Assembly (NCBI GenBank): GCA_964023205.1
Contig: OZ026839.1
Span: 16,770,386 to 16,834,385 of the forward strand
DNA: 64,000 nt
DNA from: Lutraria lutraria
Lineage: Eukaryota > Mollusca > Bivalvia > Venerida > Mactridae
Reading direction: 5' to 3'
Part shown: piece by piece, positions 1 through 11,029 of the stretch
How the letters are laid out: each line of letters opens with the position of its first letter
How positions within the stretch are numbered: position 1 is the stretch's first letter
The notes under the pieces: model-generated
What the model was told of the DNA's origin: nothing
Database searches by the model: none
The model's input: the letters and a program-made list of their open reading frames with translations, nothing else
Made by a program: the position numbers and the translations under genes

Positions 1-756
1 AGTACCAATTAAGTGAAAATTCACATGTATCTTTGAATATACCTGAAAATTGATAAAATTGTATTAGCTAATTTGTATCTACAGCAGTAAATGTTACATA
101 AACACTTTTTGAAGCGTATTTAAAAAAAATAAAGTTAAAAACGCCATAAATATAAAAAAAAAATTTATGGTTGTATGTATATTTTTTTGTATTTAAAAGT
201 TGTTTTCATGAAAGTTTGCTGAAAAAAATCACAAAAATGTGTTATTCTTTCCATAGTTTAATCCATAAGATTGTTTGAATTTTAAGGCTTGCTATTGAAA
301 ATATAATATTTATTTGATTAAAATGTTGTAAATTAGAAGAAGACTTTAATCCTATACTTTAGCCATTGTCAATTTTTCACAATATAATATATTTCCAAAC
401 TACTTTTAGCAATATTATGAACAGAAGTATCATTCTAAATTTGACCCCCCATGTCACACTTTGTCTTCATTATTTTGATTTATGCCCATGTAAGAAAGGG
501 TTTTATTAAGGGTAAGATCTTCTTTTGTTTGAGGCCCCAACAGGGTAACCCCGTTTATTTCACCCCGTAATAGGTATGAGGGGGTCGGGGTCATCCCACC
601 TTCATACCTTACATTTAATTTCATGATAAATATTTACTATTATATGGTAAAACTACTATAATGAACATATATATGTTTATCTATCATTTATAAAGTGAAA
701 TAAAGCAAAAATAAATGGATTATCTTATAATGAGATATTAGTAACAATATTATGTA
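1..756. other. AT-rich stretch, no gene seen
   Basis: I see no coding pattern, tRNA fold or clear inverted repeat here. A small GC-rich patch near 530-600 (CCCCG-rich, palindromic looking) stands out from the AT-rich background but I cannot assign it. The continuation of gene A (exons 4-8) would be expected on the minus strand here or beyond the left edge, but I find no exon matching gene B exon 4. Confidence 0.5.
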
Positions 757-1980
757 GTTATTCAATCAGGTGTCTTACAATTGACCATCTTTCTTTTTCA
801 AGTTTACTCATATTTGTATTTTTATAAATGTCCCAAGCTAGTTTTAGACTACCTTTAAAACCAATAATGAAGGTAAAATATTTTTTCTTTTTGCCAAATA
901 TACATATATTTTAATTTCCAAAAACAAAATATCATATTTAAAATCACTGTTTTCTGAACCTAACATAAATTATTTACAGCACAATATCTTATCAAAAGTA
1001 TATATGTTGTCTTTGATATGTTGAAATAAATGTTGAATTTTGCTACACTCCCAAAATAAATGTACAAGAGTTTCTTCATGACAGTTACAAAAAGTACACA
1101 TTTTACTATCAACAATTTTCATTCTAAACAAAAGTGAGTTTGTAGCCAATATCCTATGAATAATTCTTGTCTGGAACCATTGAATATATGAGTCTTTTGA
1201 ACATCTGAATACAGCATTATAAATGAAATGCCAATTAATGTCATTATTTATAAAATATTTGTTTCATTTTGTTGACTTGTCGGCACATCATTATTTTTAA
1301 CAAAAGTCAAATAGATATTATTATTGATGTTTTTATCAAGTAGAATAGGTTTTATATAACAATTATAAAAGGATATTGAACATTGAGCAGGTCGTTAGGA
1401 ATTAAAATGTTAAGGTTCTGTATGTACGTTTTTATTGCCTGTTTTAAGCTATGATATTGTAAAAAGTTAATTGTCTTCTTGGTAATTAATTCTAAGTATT
1501 TTAAGTGTACAAATTCTCCATATTGATTAAAAATGTCCTCAACAAATCTAAATCCTTCTCATATAAAGTTTTCATGAAAAAGTATCTACTTCCTGTAAGC
1601 AAGTTGTGATTATAAAACAATGGCATATGAAGCACTTGTTCTACATTATCTATACAAAGTTTACCTATAAACAAAGAATAAGCCTTCAAAACATCAATCC
1701 AAAAAGCATATTTTATCTTATTAGTAATCAGTTCACAAAATTGTTTTCCTGCATTAAAATTTTTGTCAATATTGAATAATGAATTTACTAGTGTATAACA
1801 TTTCCCTTTGTTATTACTGACATATTTTTATACTATTTTATCTTTAAACAATGTATATAGCTGCTAATATCAACCATTTTCAGTCCACCTTCTCTGCATG
1901 TTTTGATAATGACTGTTTTTTTTATTTTTGCTTTGCCTTCCCATACAAACTCATAAAATATATCATTAAATGTTTTCAAA
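757..1980 (-). pseudogene. LINE (non-LTR retrotransposon) ORF2 C-terminal relic
   Basis: Read on the minus strand, the right part (about 1860-1978) translates in one frame to a typical LINE reverse-transcriptase tail: a FxWEGKxKIKK block followed by REGGLKMVDI. The middle (about 1400-1740) keeps scattered coding similarity. Near 1030-1140 a C-terminal zinc-knuckle-like CxFCxCHEETxxHLFWxC pattern can be read, and near 760-800 a short C-terminal tail ends in a stop. The order matches the 3' end of an L1/Tx1-type ORF2. Several frameshifts and stops make it non-functional. The 5' end appears cut at the GGACTT palindrome at 1981. The clade is inferred from motifs only. Confidence 0.75.
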
Positions 1981-2009
1981 GGACTTGATTTTGATAAAAA
2001 ATCAAGTCC
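1981..2009. repeat. Short palindrome GGACTTGATTTT...AAATCAAGTCC
   Basis: A 29-bp near-perfect hairpin that starts GGACTTGATTTT and ends AAATCAAGTCC. The same hairpin forms the right end of the 1.2-kb elements at 13794-14974 and 49529-50696. It sits exactly at the upstream edge of the LINE relic. Confidence 0.7.
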
Positions 2010-2383
2010 AAAATCATAGCCTTTTCCTCTGAGTCACGTCGCGATACGATAGTATTCTGTTTATGTACGAGTACATTTATATCAATATAAGTCATTTCAA
2101 CCGGTAAATAACCTGATCTACCTCGGAAAAATGTAAATGTTTACAACGGTTCTCATTTAACTTTAAATCCTCTGTAACACAACAATAAATTGGATAGTTG
2201 TGTAAATAGATGGAGGATAATAAACAAGTCAAATAGTATGAATTACATGTATACTATTTTATCAAGAGATAAAAATATCATCACAAGCAACATGAAAGTG
2301 AGCGTCAGTTAGTTCCTAGACAAGTAAATAATGAATTATTTGGTTCATCTGTCTTACAAAATCCTTCACATATTCACACTTAC
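2010..2383. other. Intron 3 side of gene A, no feature
   Basis: This stretch lies downstream of the exon-3 splice donor of gene A (minus strand). It is AT-rich and I see no exon or repeat in it. Confidence 0.4.
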
Positions 2384-2543
2384 CCTGATTGGAGTATTTC
2401 TATCATTATAGGGTCTCTGGGATTTACGTTACGAAACCAGTCAGGGGCCACTGTTTTACTGGTCCAGTAATTTTCAATGGTTTCACGAGCTGCCAGTTGG
2501 CTGAATTTTCGTACTCGAAGAAACCTCAACAAGAATGCAAAAT
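2384..2543 (-). CDS. Gene A exon 3 (CRAL_TRIO_N helices)
   Basis: 160 nt, acceptor TTTTAG before 2543, donor GTAAGTG after 2384. It encodes the FLLRFLRVRKF motif. Length and phase equal gene B exon 3. Confidence 0.8.
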
Positions 2544-3972
2544 CTAAAATATGGAACGACTCAATAATCAAGTATTTTTGGACCTTGTATGAAGTAAATA
2601 GATTTTTACAGTCACTCTGCGACTATCAGAAGACCATTGGACCTCCAAAATACTCGAATAGTTATTCCATGTCCGAACTAAGTATATTAAATTGAGTTTT
2701 AGACTGGAACTAAAACTCGTCCGAAAATTGATTTCTTATAAAAATCACATCATCCTCTTGAAATAAATCATGAAGGAATGACCTTGGCCGATGCGAAATT
2801 GTAAATAAAATAGAAATGGTAAATCCAATCATTCTATGAAAATAACTTGAAAGTAACTATGAAAACTCTTGTGGGTTATGAAGAAATCTTATCAAACCAT
2901 TTAAAATCAAATTACTGTATAATAAAACAAATATGTATATACAATACCACCACACCTGTGGGTGAAGAAAGCCAATTTTGTTCTTTTACCCACTGTCTCA
3001 GTGTCCTCACTGCTATCAGTCTATCTTCATCATTCAATTCATTTAATTCTTCTTTAACTCTTTTTTTACTTGCTTCATCAAGTTTGCTAACAAATTTTAA
3101 ATCTCCTGTTGAATGTAGAGACGCTTATCAGCTTCCATAAAATTAATGGCATTACAAAATAAAACTACTTAATTGGCTCACTCGATCGTTTTGGAATATG
3201 AGCCCGAAGGTAGACAGACATAGATATATGAAATACATAGTCATATCATATAAAAACTAATAATTAGTATACATAAAAAACACAGTATTTATCGTGATGA
3301 AAAAGCATAAAACCCGCACAAACAACATACATTGTACATGACTAAGGTACGAGTTGACCAAACAGGCGTTACCAATCAAATTTTTACAGTCAAATGACTG
3401 AACTAAATAAGCCTAATAATTATGTGAGTGTTTGTTCCAAAATATGTTACAAACAGGTAATAAAAATACGTTCATCAAAATTTATGCCGATACAAGAACA
3501 AGATATATAACTACGGTACGTGTTAACTAAGGTACGAGTTGACTACGGTACATGTTGACCAAATTCATGTACGTGTTAACTAATGTACGAGTTGACTAAT
3601 GTACGCGTTGACCAAATTCATGTACGAGGTGACTACTGCACGTGTTGATTACGGTACATGTTGACCAAATTCATGTACGTGTTAACTAAGGTACGAGTTG
3701 ACTAATGTACGCGTTGACCAAATTCATGTACGAGGTGACTACGGTACGAGTTGACTACGGTCATGTTGACTACGGTACGTGTTGACTGGAAAGCGACAGA
3801 AGTATGTAAAACAGTACATGCCGACATATTCTAGAAAAATACAAAAAAAATATGATTTATTATGTCTCTTCTTTGACCGACGATATTAGAATATAAGTCA
3901 TACGTTATGGTCACAAAGAAAAATATACATTACGGTTACAACAAGAATCCGTTTACCTTCCTCAGCAGCCAT
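2384..3972 (-). CDS. Gene A: CRAL-TRIO lipid-transfer protein, 5' part (exons 1-3)
   Basis: Partial gene on the minus strand, exons 3972-3957, 3105-2956 and 2543-2384, joined by GT-AG introns with phases 1, 1 and 2. Exon 1 encodes MAAEE. Exon 2 encodes a charged helical segment with KEELNEL and a conserved AVRTLRQWVKEQNWL block. Exon 3 encodes FLLRFLRVRKFSQLAARET followed by an NYW motif. This is the CRAL_TRIO_N helical domain found in alpha-tocopherol transfer protein, clavesins and relatives, which carry hydrophobic ligands between membranes. The exon sizes and phases equal those of gene B. Exon 3 keeps a good donor (GTAAGT-like) but no exon 4 is found to the left, so the gene either continues beyond the window or was truncated by the repeats. 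Family assignment is firm; the exact ligand is unknown. Confidence 0.8.
2956..3105 (-). CDS. Gene A exon 2
   Basis: 150 nt, acceptor CAACAG before 3105, donor GTGTGG after 2956. It encodes the segment ending in RQWVKEQNWLSSPT. Its gene B counterpart is also 150 nt. Confidence 0.78.
3500..3790. repeat. Degenerate minisatellite in gene A intron 1
   Basis: Repeated variants of GTACGAGTTGACTA and GTTGACCAAATTCATGTACG are laid out in loose tandem. The unit is about 14-16 bp, with longer composite units of about 60 bp. It lies in intron 1 of gene A. Confidence 0.75.
3957..3972 (-). CDS. Gene A exon 1 with start codon
   Basis: The ATG at 3972-3970 begins MAAEE and is followed after 16 nt by a GTAAAC donor. 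The context AAAATGG is a good start context. Gene B exon 1 has the same layout and the same donor hexamer. Confidence 0.7.
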
Positions 3973-4114
3973 TTTATATATGTACACACGTATTTAAATC
4001 CTTCCAAACCTTGTGCATAAAACAATATCCCAGTTACTTTGTTTGTGTTGATATTTTCTGATCATCGGTTATGTATCAATGAACAGCAAACGTTATGAGT
4101 ATTACATTGAACTA

Positions 4115-5051
4115 CGAGGGCTGATCAGGAAGTTCGTAGACACAGCGTTTTATTAAGAAAGGCCGAGTCCTACTGTTACAAAATCTTTACATGATATTTA
4201 CTAATATGTTTTAAATATGCCGGCTAAATTCAAAGTAAAATTGCTATATTTCATTCACTTATGAAGTCTACAAATCATGTATTGTCGAGATCGCGGCGCA
4301 GTTCAAAATAGTACTTAAATGTGAGCATTTATAGCTATTTAAAATTCACGGTACACCTTGAAAACATTTTTTAAAAATGCAATCGACGTTATAATAACGT
4401 CGATTGGACGGACGTGACGCCATTATGTTAAATAGAAGACATTTGAATGAGTAGTTCTGTCAAAATTTAACTGGAAAAGGTTAACAGCGAAAATCACTAA
4501 TTTCAAAATGGACGTCACAAGTCAGGCAAAACTTCAGTTCGTGTATAAATAGCGTCGTTGATTTTTGGATGGTCGATGGGGTGTTGAGGACAATGCTTGG
4601 TTCAGGCGAACAGTGGAGGTGAGGAACAGGAAGACTGTGGAACAAGTGAGAGCGAAAATCAACGAGGAAATACTTGAGAGGCACCACTCAATCAATTTTA
4701 TCATCTCTTGGTTGGGAGTGGTTTGCCAGTATATTCAGGGACTGTGTTCACCGCTACGAAAATTACATTCATTGAAATGGGGAATACTTTGGAAAAATAT
4801 GAGACAAAGTGCTAAAACGTAACATCATTAATTTTGTTAGCGTCGTGACCTGCGCCGCGGTTCCTCACCTCTGTGAACTTAAAATAACTTTAGTGTAGAA
4901 ATTTTATTGCTTGTCCAATTACAACAATTTTTTCCCAGAATTATTGACAAAGGTACAGTTAGGCAGGTAACAAAATGTAACATTATTACGTATTATATTT
5001 TTTGATTCTCAGATACTAGATACTGTCTACGAATTTCTGGATCACCCCTCA
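4115..5051 (+). mobile_element. Mariner-like element relic, left copy
   Basis: Inverted ends of about 30 bp are visible: the left end reads CGAGGGCTGATCAGGAAG and the right end is the complement of a TGAGGGGTGATCCAGAA type sequence, both followed by TTCGTAGACA. A TA flanks each side. Inside, 4566-4690 translates to a mariner transposase N-terminal fragment (VEDNAWFRRTVEVRNRKTVE), the linker after the helix-turn-helix. The catalytic part is missing, so the element is non-autonomous. A second copy of most of it lies at 54574-55252. Confidence 0.7.
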
Positions 5052-5360
5052 TAAAGTGTTCTTTATGAAGCATGTTTCACCGCGAGTGTTGTATGGTCGA
5101 CTTACTGTCATACGACATGATTTCTCCGAACAGTCGAAATTTCATTTCTGATTTGTTTTATTAATTGCCAATTATACTTGAGGATTATTCAGTGCGATAT
5201 TCAGAACTAAAACATAAACAACATATCTTCAAAGCGATTGCTGCGCCTCAAGCACATAGCGTCGTAGATTAATCTTAAAACACTAAAACACAAGTATCTG
5301 CGTTTTATGGCTTAAATGATCACATTTAATTCTAAGAACATTTTTAACGTGATAATTAAT

Positions 5361-5693
5361 GATTAGAAGTTCAGCTATACATATTTTGTAATCTGTAATC
5401 ATTTTAACTTGTTGGCTTGAGCGTTTTTATCATTATAACTTGATTTTATTTTTCTCAATACAAGAAAGCATTGTGTTCTTCTTACATGTCCTAACATTTT
5501 GTTACATATTTCACATTTGTTCGTATAATATAATTATTGCTTGTTGTGTGTCATGTATATATATATAATCATGTTTAACTCACATGATGCTTTTTTAACA
5601 TCCATCATTTTAATATTGTTCATATATTATACTAGTTATAGCATGATCCTTTTATTACATACATGTATACATAATAATGCATATATGTATGTA
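5361..5693 (+). repeat. First copy of a 340-bp tandem duplication
   Basis: Begins TTAGAAGTTCAGCTATACAT and ends in CATATATGTATGTA. The same stretch recurs at 6680-7015 directly after the inserted foldback element. The right segmental copy has this stretch once (from 55554), so the duplication is specific to this block. Confidence 0.8.
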
Positions 5694-6676
5694 CAGGGTG
5701 TCCCAAAAGAAAGGTAACACTTTCATACATGTTTAATTTCCCTTTTAATTGCAGATGAATACGTGATATTTATATACATGTTGTAGAGATGTAAGTTTTT
5801 TGTGTCAGAGAACCTTATGAATATATTCAGTGTTTGCATTTTTATTCAAATTTGAGAACATCATTCATCATTGACGTCAATTTAGTACTTTATGACGTTT
5901 TTGATGTGACGACTTTTCATCCTCTTCACTTATCATACATGCATAATGAAATGTTCAATCACTTAAATACACATGTCTTTGTTGGACTTTCTTTACTTTG
6001 CATTTGATTTGTTTCAATCACTGAAAGATGAACGGTCCAATTATACCATGGCACGACATTGCACACCGCGAGTTTCTCACTGTGTAGTGGTCTCTCCGCA
6101 TAAGAATTAGGTCGCTTTTGAAAAGCAAGTTTGTTAATGTGTTCAAAAACAAGTCTCCTATCTTACAAAACACGAGGTTCACATAGGATGATGGTACGGC
6201 ACATACATATATCAAGAATTGTACTATACTTTCTACACAATTTGTTCGGCGATTGAGTAATATTCCGACGATATCCGGAGGTGAAATATTGCGGAATATT
6301 TTGACCCGCGCATAGTCTTGACCTCAACCCATGCAACTTTTGGGGGGGGGTATTTTTTACGTCAAAGGACTATAGTCTTAAGCCACCAACCAAAGAAATG
6401 CAGTTGAAGTGTTAAAGTGGCATAGATTTCAACGTAGATGAAAGGTCGTCACATCAGAAACATCATAAATTACTAAAACGACGTCAACGGTGAAAAATGC
6501 ACTTCTGTTTTCAAATTTGTATTAAATTGCAAATTCTGAAGATATTTACAAGGTTCTCTGACACAAAAAACTTACATATTTGATCTACATATCTATACAA
6601 ATATTATGTATTCATCTGCAATTTAAAGGGACAATAAACATGCATGAAAGTGTTACCTTTCTTTTGGGACACCCTG
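5694..6676 (+). mobile_element. Foldback Tc1/mariner-type element with long inverted arms
   Basis: Both ends start CAGGGTGTCCCAAAAGAAAG when read inwards and a TA target duplication flanks them (5692-5693, 6677-6678). The inverted arms extend for about 240 bp (to about 5930 and from about 6430), far longer than ordinary mariner ends. The element is absent from the right segmental copy, whose sequence GTATGTATATTAG is the empty site apart from the local duplication. Confidence 0.85.
6010..6440 (+). pseudogene. Mariner-family transposase relic
   Basis: On the plus strand, fragments in shifting frames resemble the catalytic half of mariner-like transposases: a degraded GPxxP...VTV segment near 6030-6080, a DDGTAH motif near 6185-6210 matching the usual QDGAxxH, and a LDLNPCNF segment near 6318-6345 matching SPDLxPxDF. 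A G-run (GGGGGGGG near 6342) and stops interrupt it. It sits in the spacer of the foldback element, which suggests it is the element's own dead transposase. Confidence 0.55.
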
Positions 6677-7039
6677 TATATTAGAAGTTCAGCTATACAT
6701 GTTTTGTAATCTGTATTCATTTTAACTTGTTGGCTTGAGCGTTTTTTATCATTATAACTTGATTTTATTTTTCTCAATACAAGAAAGCATTGTGTTCTTC
6801 TTACATGTCCTAACATTTTGTTACACATTTCACATTTGTTCGTATAATATAATTATAGCTTGTTGTGTGTCATGTATATATATACAATCATGTTGCACTC
6901 ACATGATGCTTTTTTAACATCTATCATTTTAATATTGTTCATATATTATACTAGTTATAGCATGATCCTTTTATTACATACATGTATACATAATAATGCA
7001 TATATGTATGTATATAAGACTTACATAGTGTTTTTGCTA

Positions 7040-7855
7040 TAGTTATATATAATCCATGTACGAGTATTTACTGTTTGTTATATATAATCCATGTACGAGT
7101 ATTTACTGTTTGTTATATATATATATAATCCATGTACGAGTATTTACTGTTTGTTATATTTATATATAATCCATGTACGAGTATTTACTGTTTGTTATAT
7201 TTATATATAATCCATGTACGAGTATATACTGTTTGTTATATATATATATAATCCATGTACGAGTATTTACTGTTTGTTATATATATATATAATCCATGTA
7301 CGAGTATATACTGTTTGTTATATATATATATATATAATCCATGTACGAGTATTTACTGTTTGTTATATATATATAATCCATGTACGAGTATTTACTGTTT
7401 GTTATGTATATATATAATCCATGTACGAGTATTTACTGTTTGTTATATATATATAATCCATGTACGAGTATTTACTGTTTGTTATATATATATATAATCC
7501 ATGTACGAGTATTTACTGTTTGTTATATATATATATAATCCATGTACGAGTATATACTGTTTGTTATATATATATATAATCCATGTACGAGTATTTACTG
7601 TTTGTTATATTTATATATAATCCATGTACGAGTATATACTGTTTGTTATATTTATATATAATCCATGTACGAGTATTTACTGTTTGTTATATTTATATAT
7701 AATCCATGTACGAGTATATACTGTTTGTTATATATATATATATAATCCATGTACGAGTATTTACTGTTTGTTATATTTATATATATAATCCATGTACGAG
7801 TATATACTGTTTGTTATATTTATATATATAATCCATGTACGAGTATTTATGTTTC
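7040..7855 (+). repeat. 41-bp AT-rich minisatellite, left copy (about 20 units)
   Basis: Units contain ATAATCCATGTACGAGTA, then TTTACTGTTTGTT or TATACTGTTTGTT, then a variable TA run. Most units here have the TTTACT variant, whereas nearly all units of the right array (55915-57645) have TATACT. Length differences come mainly from the TA run. Apparent ORFs here are artefacts. Confidence 0.9.
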
Positions 7856-7861
7856 AGTTAT

Positions 7862-8035
7862 ATATGTCGACAGGATCACCTAACTAGTTTACCTGGACTG
7901 TATTAACTTACCCTTCTACAAGGTACCGCCAACTTCTCCATATATAGAGGAAAATCGACATTTTTGTCCAATAGAATCCGGATCCCCTGGTAATATATCC
8001 AGCGTACTAACCACAAGAACACGACCGCGGCGCAT
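7862..8035 (-). repeat. tRNA-like SINE, copy 1
   Basis: On the minus strand the head reads GTGGTTAGTACGCTGG (A-box-like), followed by GGGGATCCGGATTC (B-box-like), then a body ending in TACAGTCCAGG and CTAGTTAGGTGATCC. The same body is seen at 57705-57872 (duplicate) and in diverged form at 17605-17800, which supports a SINE family rather than a single-copy sequence. Confidence 0.55.
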
Positions 8036-8950
8036 CTTATACTTACATTTAATTACATATGACATGACGCGCTCTATATGTTCTTACATAATTTATTTAC
8101 AAAAATTGGTGTATTGTTATGTTTATATCATCGGATTTAATTGATTTTGGTATAATTCTGTTTCTTTGTAAATACACTTTTTTGTTCGTGATAAATTGTG
8201 TTTTAACGTCATTTTGGTTTTAAAATCTATTTAGTAATATTTGACTTATAGCGTTATAATAACGTGTCCAACGTAACATATACGGCGAGGTATTTGATTT
8301 TAAATAGTAGTAACAACTTCTTCATCCATGGTACAAAACAACTCCACTTGAAAAATGTCACACAACATAAATTTTATCGAAATAATATAATCACATGTTT
8401 TAAAGCTTATACAGCGGCTATGTCGATATCATTTTCCTAATTAGAAATAAGTTCTGCAAATGCTCATAACTTATACTTTAAATGATGCATCGATGAGTTA
8501 ACTACGATGTATATATTTAGAAAGTTATTTACATTTAACCGAACCTTAAAATATGTCACGCTTAACGATTAAACGATTTTTGAAGCAACGTCATGATACG
8601 TTTAACTTAACATTATATACATACACCGATAAGTATATTTACATACATGTATTTTATAATCACATGGATCTTATGTTACATCTATATATTTCATGTACGT
8701 ATTTATTTCATACTTACATGGGCTTTCATGTACGTATTTATTTCATACTTACATGGGCTTTGGACTTCTCTAATCTTGAAGCACCTCGTTTGCCATCATA
8801 ATTAAAACATACTAGTAATCATTTACAAGGTTTTGTTTGTAATGTTGCAGATAGTCTTCCTAAAATGTATAGGCTACTACATGTAAAGAGTTATCATTTT
8901 GTCAATTGGTTCATGTGTCCAAACACAAGTGAAGTTTGGTGGCGACGTAA
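8036..8950. other. Unassigned part of the duplicated block
   Basis: No coding or mobile signature is recognised. A 37-bp tandem pair (ATTTCATACTTACATGGGCT with GTACGTATTT) lies near 8690-8765 and is single in the right copy. Confidence 0.5.
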
Positions 8951-8952
8951 TG

Positions 8953-9926
8953 CCCCCGTCACACCAGAGCACATGCGTACCATGCTCGCAAAGTTCCCAT
9001 CACGTCCTGAAAATGTTGATGGATGTGGCGGGGACGGGGTCAAATACGAACAAATTACGCACTCAGGTTCTCACTATGTCCTTACAACGTCCTTGCCAAA
9101 TTCTCACTACGTCTATCACGTTCCCAGTAAGTTCATTACTCGTGCAGATTCCCGATGTCACCAGGTCCATCGCGTTTTTACAACGTCCCGATTACGTGCT
9201 CACTACGTTTAGGCAGACTGCACTGCGCTCTCCCTAGGTCCCAATAACGTCCTCATTGCGTACTACGCGCTAATAAAACGACCTCACTGCGTTCACTGTC
9301 TCCGTATGAATACTGCACCATGTGTCCGTTGGTCATAATGGCGATATACTAGTAGCAGTATTCTTTCTCTGCTGGGACGAACTTAACATGATAAAGGTTG
9401 CTTCATGTTTCTTCTTTTTCTGTTTCGTATTTACAAAATGTCAATGCTAGCATCCAAAATAGCTTGTTGTCCCTGTAAATTAGCAACAAGAACGTGCTAG
9501 GAGCCTGTTGCAAACGTACTAAAGACTACAGTGCAGTCTTCTGTAACGTGATGTGGGCGTACTATGGTCTTAGCATACACCTGGTTGAGACGTAGTGAGA
9601 ACTTCACTGACGTAAAAAAGCGTAGTAACAACCCAGTGACAACGCGGTGAAAATCGCTTGCTGTCTTTTCAAGTCCGAACCACGCTTCTTCTGTACCAAT
9701 TAAGTTCCAACTAGGTTTTAGTCACGTCCCTGTAACGCGCTTACCACGTAAGCACTGCATTCTAATTTGACAACTTCCCCGCCACATTATTTTTTTGATA
9801 TGTCAAAAGTCCCATCACGTCCTCCAAGTCCACGAATACCATACCACGCTTGAACTGGTTCTTATTGCATCCTTATCACGTCAATCAGGACGTGATGGAC
9901 GTAGTGCAAACAAGGCCCTATGGGGG
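8953..9926 (+). mobile_element. ACGT-rich TIR element I
   Basis: Starts CCCCCGTCACACCAGAGC and ends GGCCCTATGGGGG, a shortened form of the ending GGCCCTAGTGTGATGGGG seen in element II. Both subterminal regions are packed with words such as CACGTCC, CTACGTC and GACGTAGTG spaced roughly every 12-16 bp. The centre (about 9310-9560) is unlike them. The layout (short TIR plus many subterminal motifs, no transposase) is that of a non-autonomous DNA transposon. The superfamily is not identified. Confidence 0.65.
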
Positions 9927-9930
9927 TATG

Positions 9931-11017
9931 CCCCCATCACACCAGAGCACGTCCGCACCACGCTCGCAAAGTTCCCATCACGTCCTGAAAATTGTGATGG
10001 ACGTGGCGGGGACGAGGTTAATCTCGAAGAAAATGATGCACACAGGTTCTCACTACGTCCTTACAACGTCTTTGCCAGGTTCTCACTGCGTCTACCACGT
10101 TCCCAGTAAGTTCATTACACGTGCAGCTTCCCGTTGTCACCAGGTCTATTGCGTTTATACTACGTCCAAATTACGTGCTCACTACGTCCATGCAGAGACT
10201 GAACTGCGCTCTCCCTAGGTCCCAATAACGTCCTCATTGCGTTCACTAGCTCCGTATGTATTCTGTACCATGTGACCATTTATTGTAACTGGTCATGATG
10301 GCCGAACAGAAGTGTTCTTTCCGTTGATGGCCATGTAATAATAAACATAATCTATGTTGCTTCATGTTCCTTTTTTCTTCTATTTCGTATTTAGAAAATG
10401 GCAGTTTAAGCATTCAAAATGGCTTGTTGTCCTGGTACAATGACGCATTGCATTCATTTGTTAACATATATTTGACTGGAAATGAAAGAAGGGGGTATGA
10501 ATCCAGTATTTATACCAATTGCTCAGAACCTGACAGGAACGTACTGGTCACCTGTTGCAAACGTACTAAAGACGTGACGGAGCAAAATTACAACCTAGTG
10601 CAGTCTTCTGTAAGGTGATTTGGACGTACTATGGTCTTAGCATACACCTGGTTGAGACGTAGTTAGAACTTCATTAACGTAGCAAAAGCGTAATAACAAC
10701 CCAATGACAACGCGGTGAAAATCGCTTGCTGTCTTTTCAAGTCAGCACCACGCTTCCTCTGCGTCAATGAAGTTCCAATTAGGTTTTTGTCACGTCCCTG
10801 TTACGTTCTTACAACGTAAGCACTGCGTTCTAATTTGACCACGTCCCCGCCACGTTTTTTTTTACATGTCAAAATCCCACCACGTCCTTCGCGTCCACGA
10901 AGACAATACCACGCTTGAATCGGTTCCTACTGCGTCCTTATCACGTTAACCAGGTTCTTGCCACGTCCTGCCAGGACGTAGTGGACGTAGTGCAAACGTG
11001 GCCCTAGTGTGATGGGG
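9931..11017 (+). mobile_element. ACGT-rich TIR element II, tandem to element I
   Basis: Begins CCCCCATCACACCAGAGC and ends GGCCCTAGTGTGATGGGG. It is about 1.09 kb and separated from element I by only TATG. It is closely similar to element I throughout, with indels. Its right edge abuts a truncated Tc1 transposase. An inverted copy begins at 63582. Confidence 0.7.
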
Positions 11018-11029
11018 TTATACGTGACG

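Larger units (their letters stand above)
4451..9579 (+). repeat. Segmental duplication, left copy
   Basis: From 4451 onward the sequence matches 54574-59616 in the same orientation with few substitutions. It covers the mariner relic, unique AT-rich DNA, the 41-bp minisatellite, a SINE and the first part of an ACGT-rich element. This copy differs by carrying a 340-bp tandem duplication plus a 983-bp foldback element (5361-7015) and an extra 37-bp tandem unit near 8690-8760. It lacks insertions of about 110 bp, 200 bp and 60 bp that are present in the right copy. Confidence 0.85.

Noticed and set aside
4481..4822. ORFs on both strands near the mariner relic taken as genes
   Set aside because: The plus frame is a mariner transposase fragment and the minus frame its shadow.
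8865..10218. Overlapping plus-strand ORFs of 104-122 codons in the ACGT-rich region
   Set aside because: They recur as pairs in two frames because the DNA motifs repeat; no start or domain; they lie inside TIR elements.
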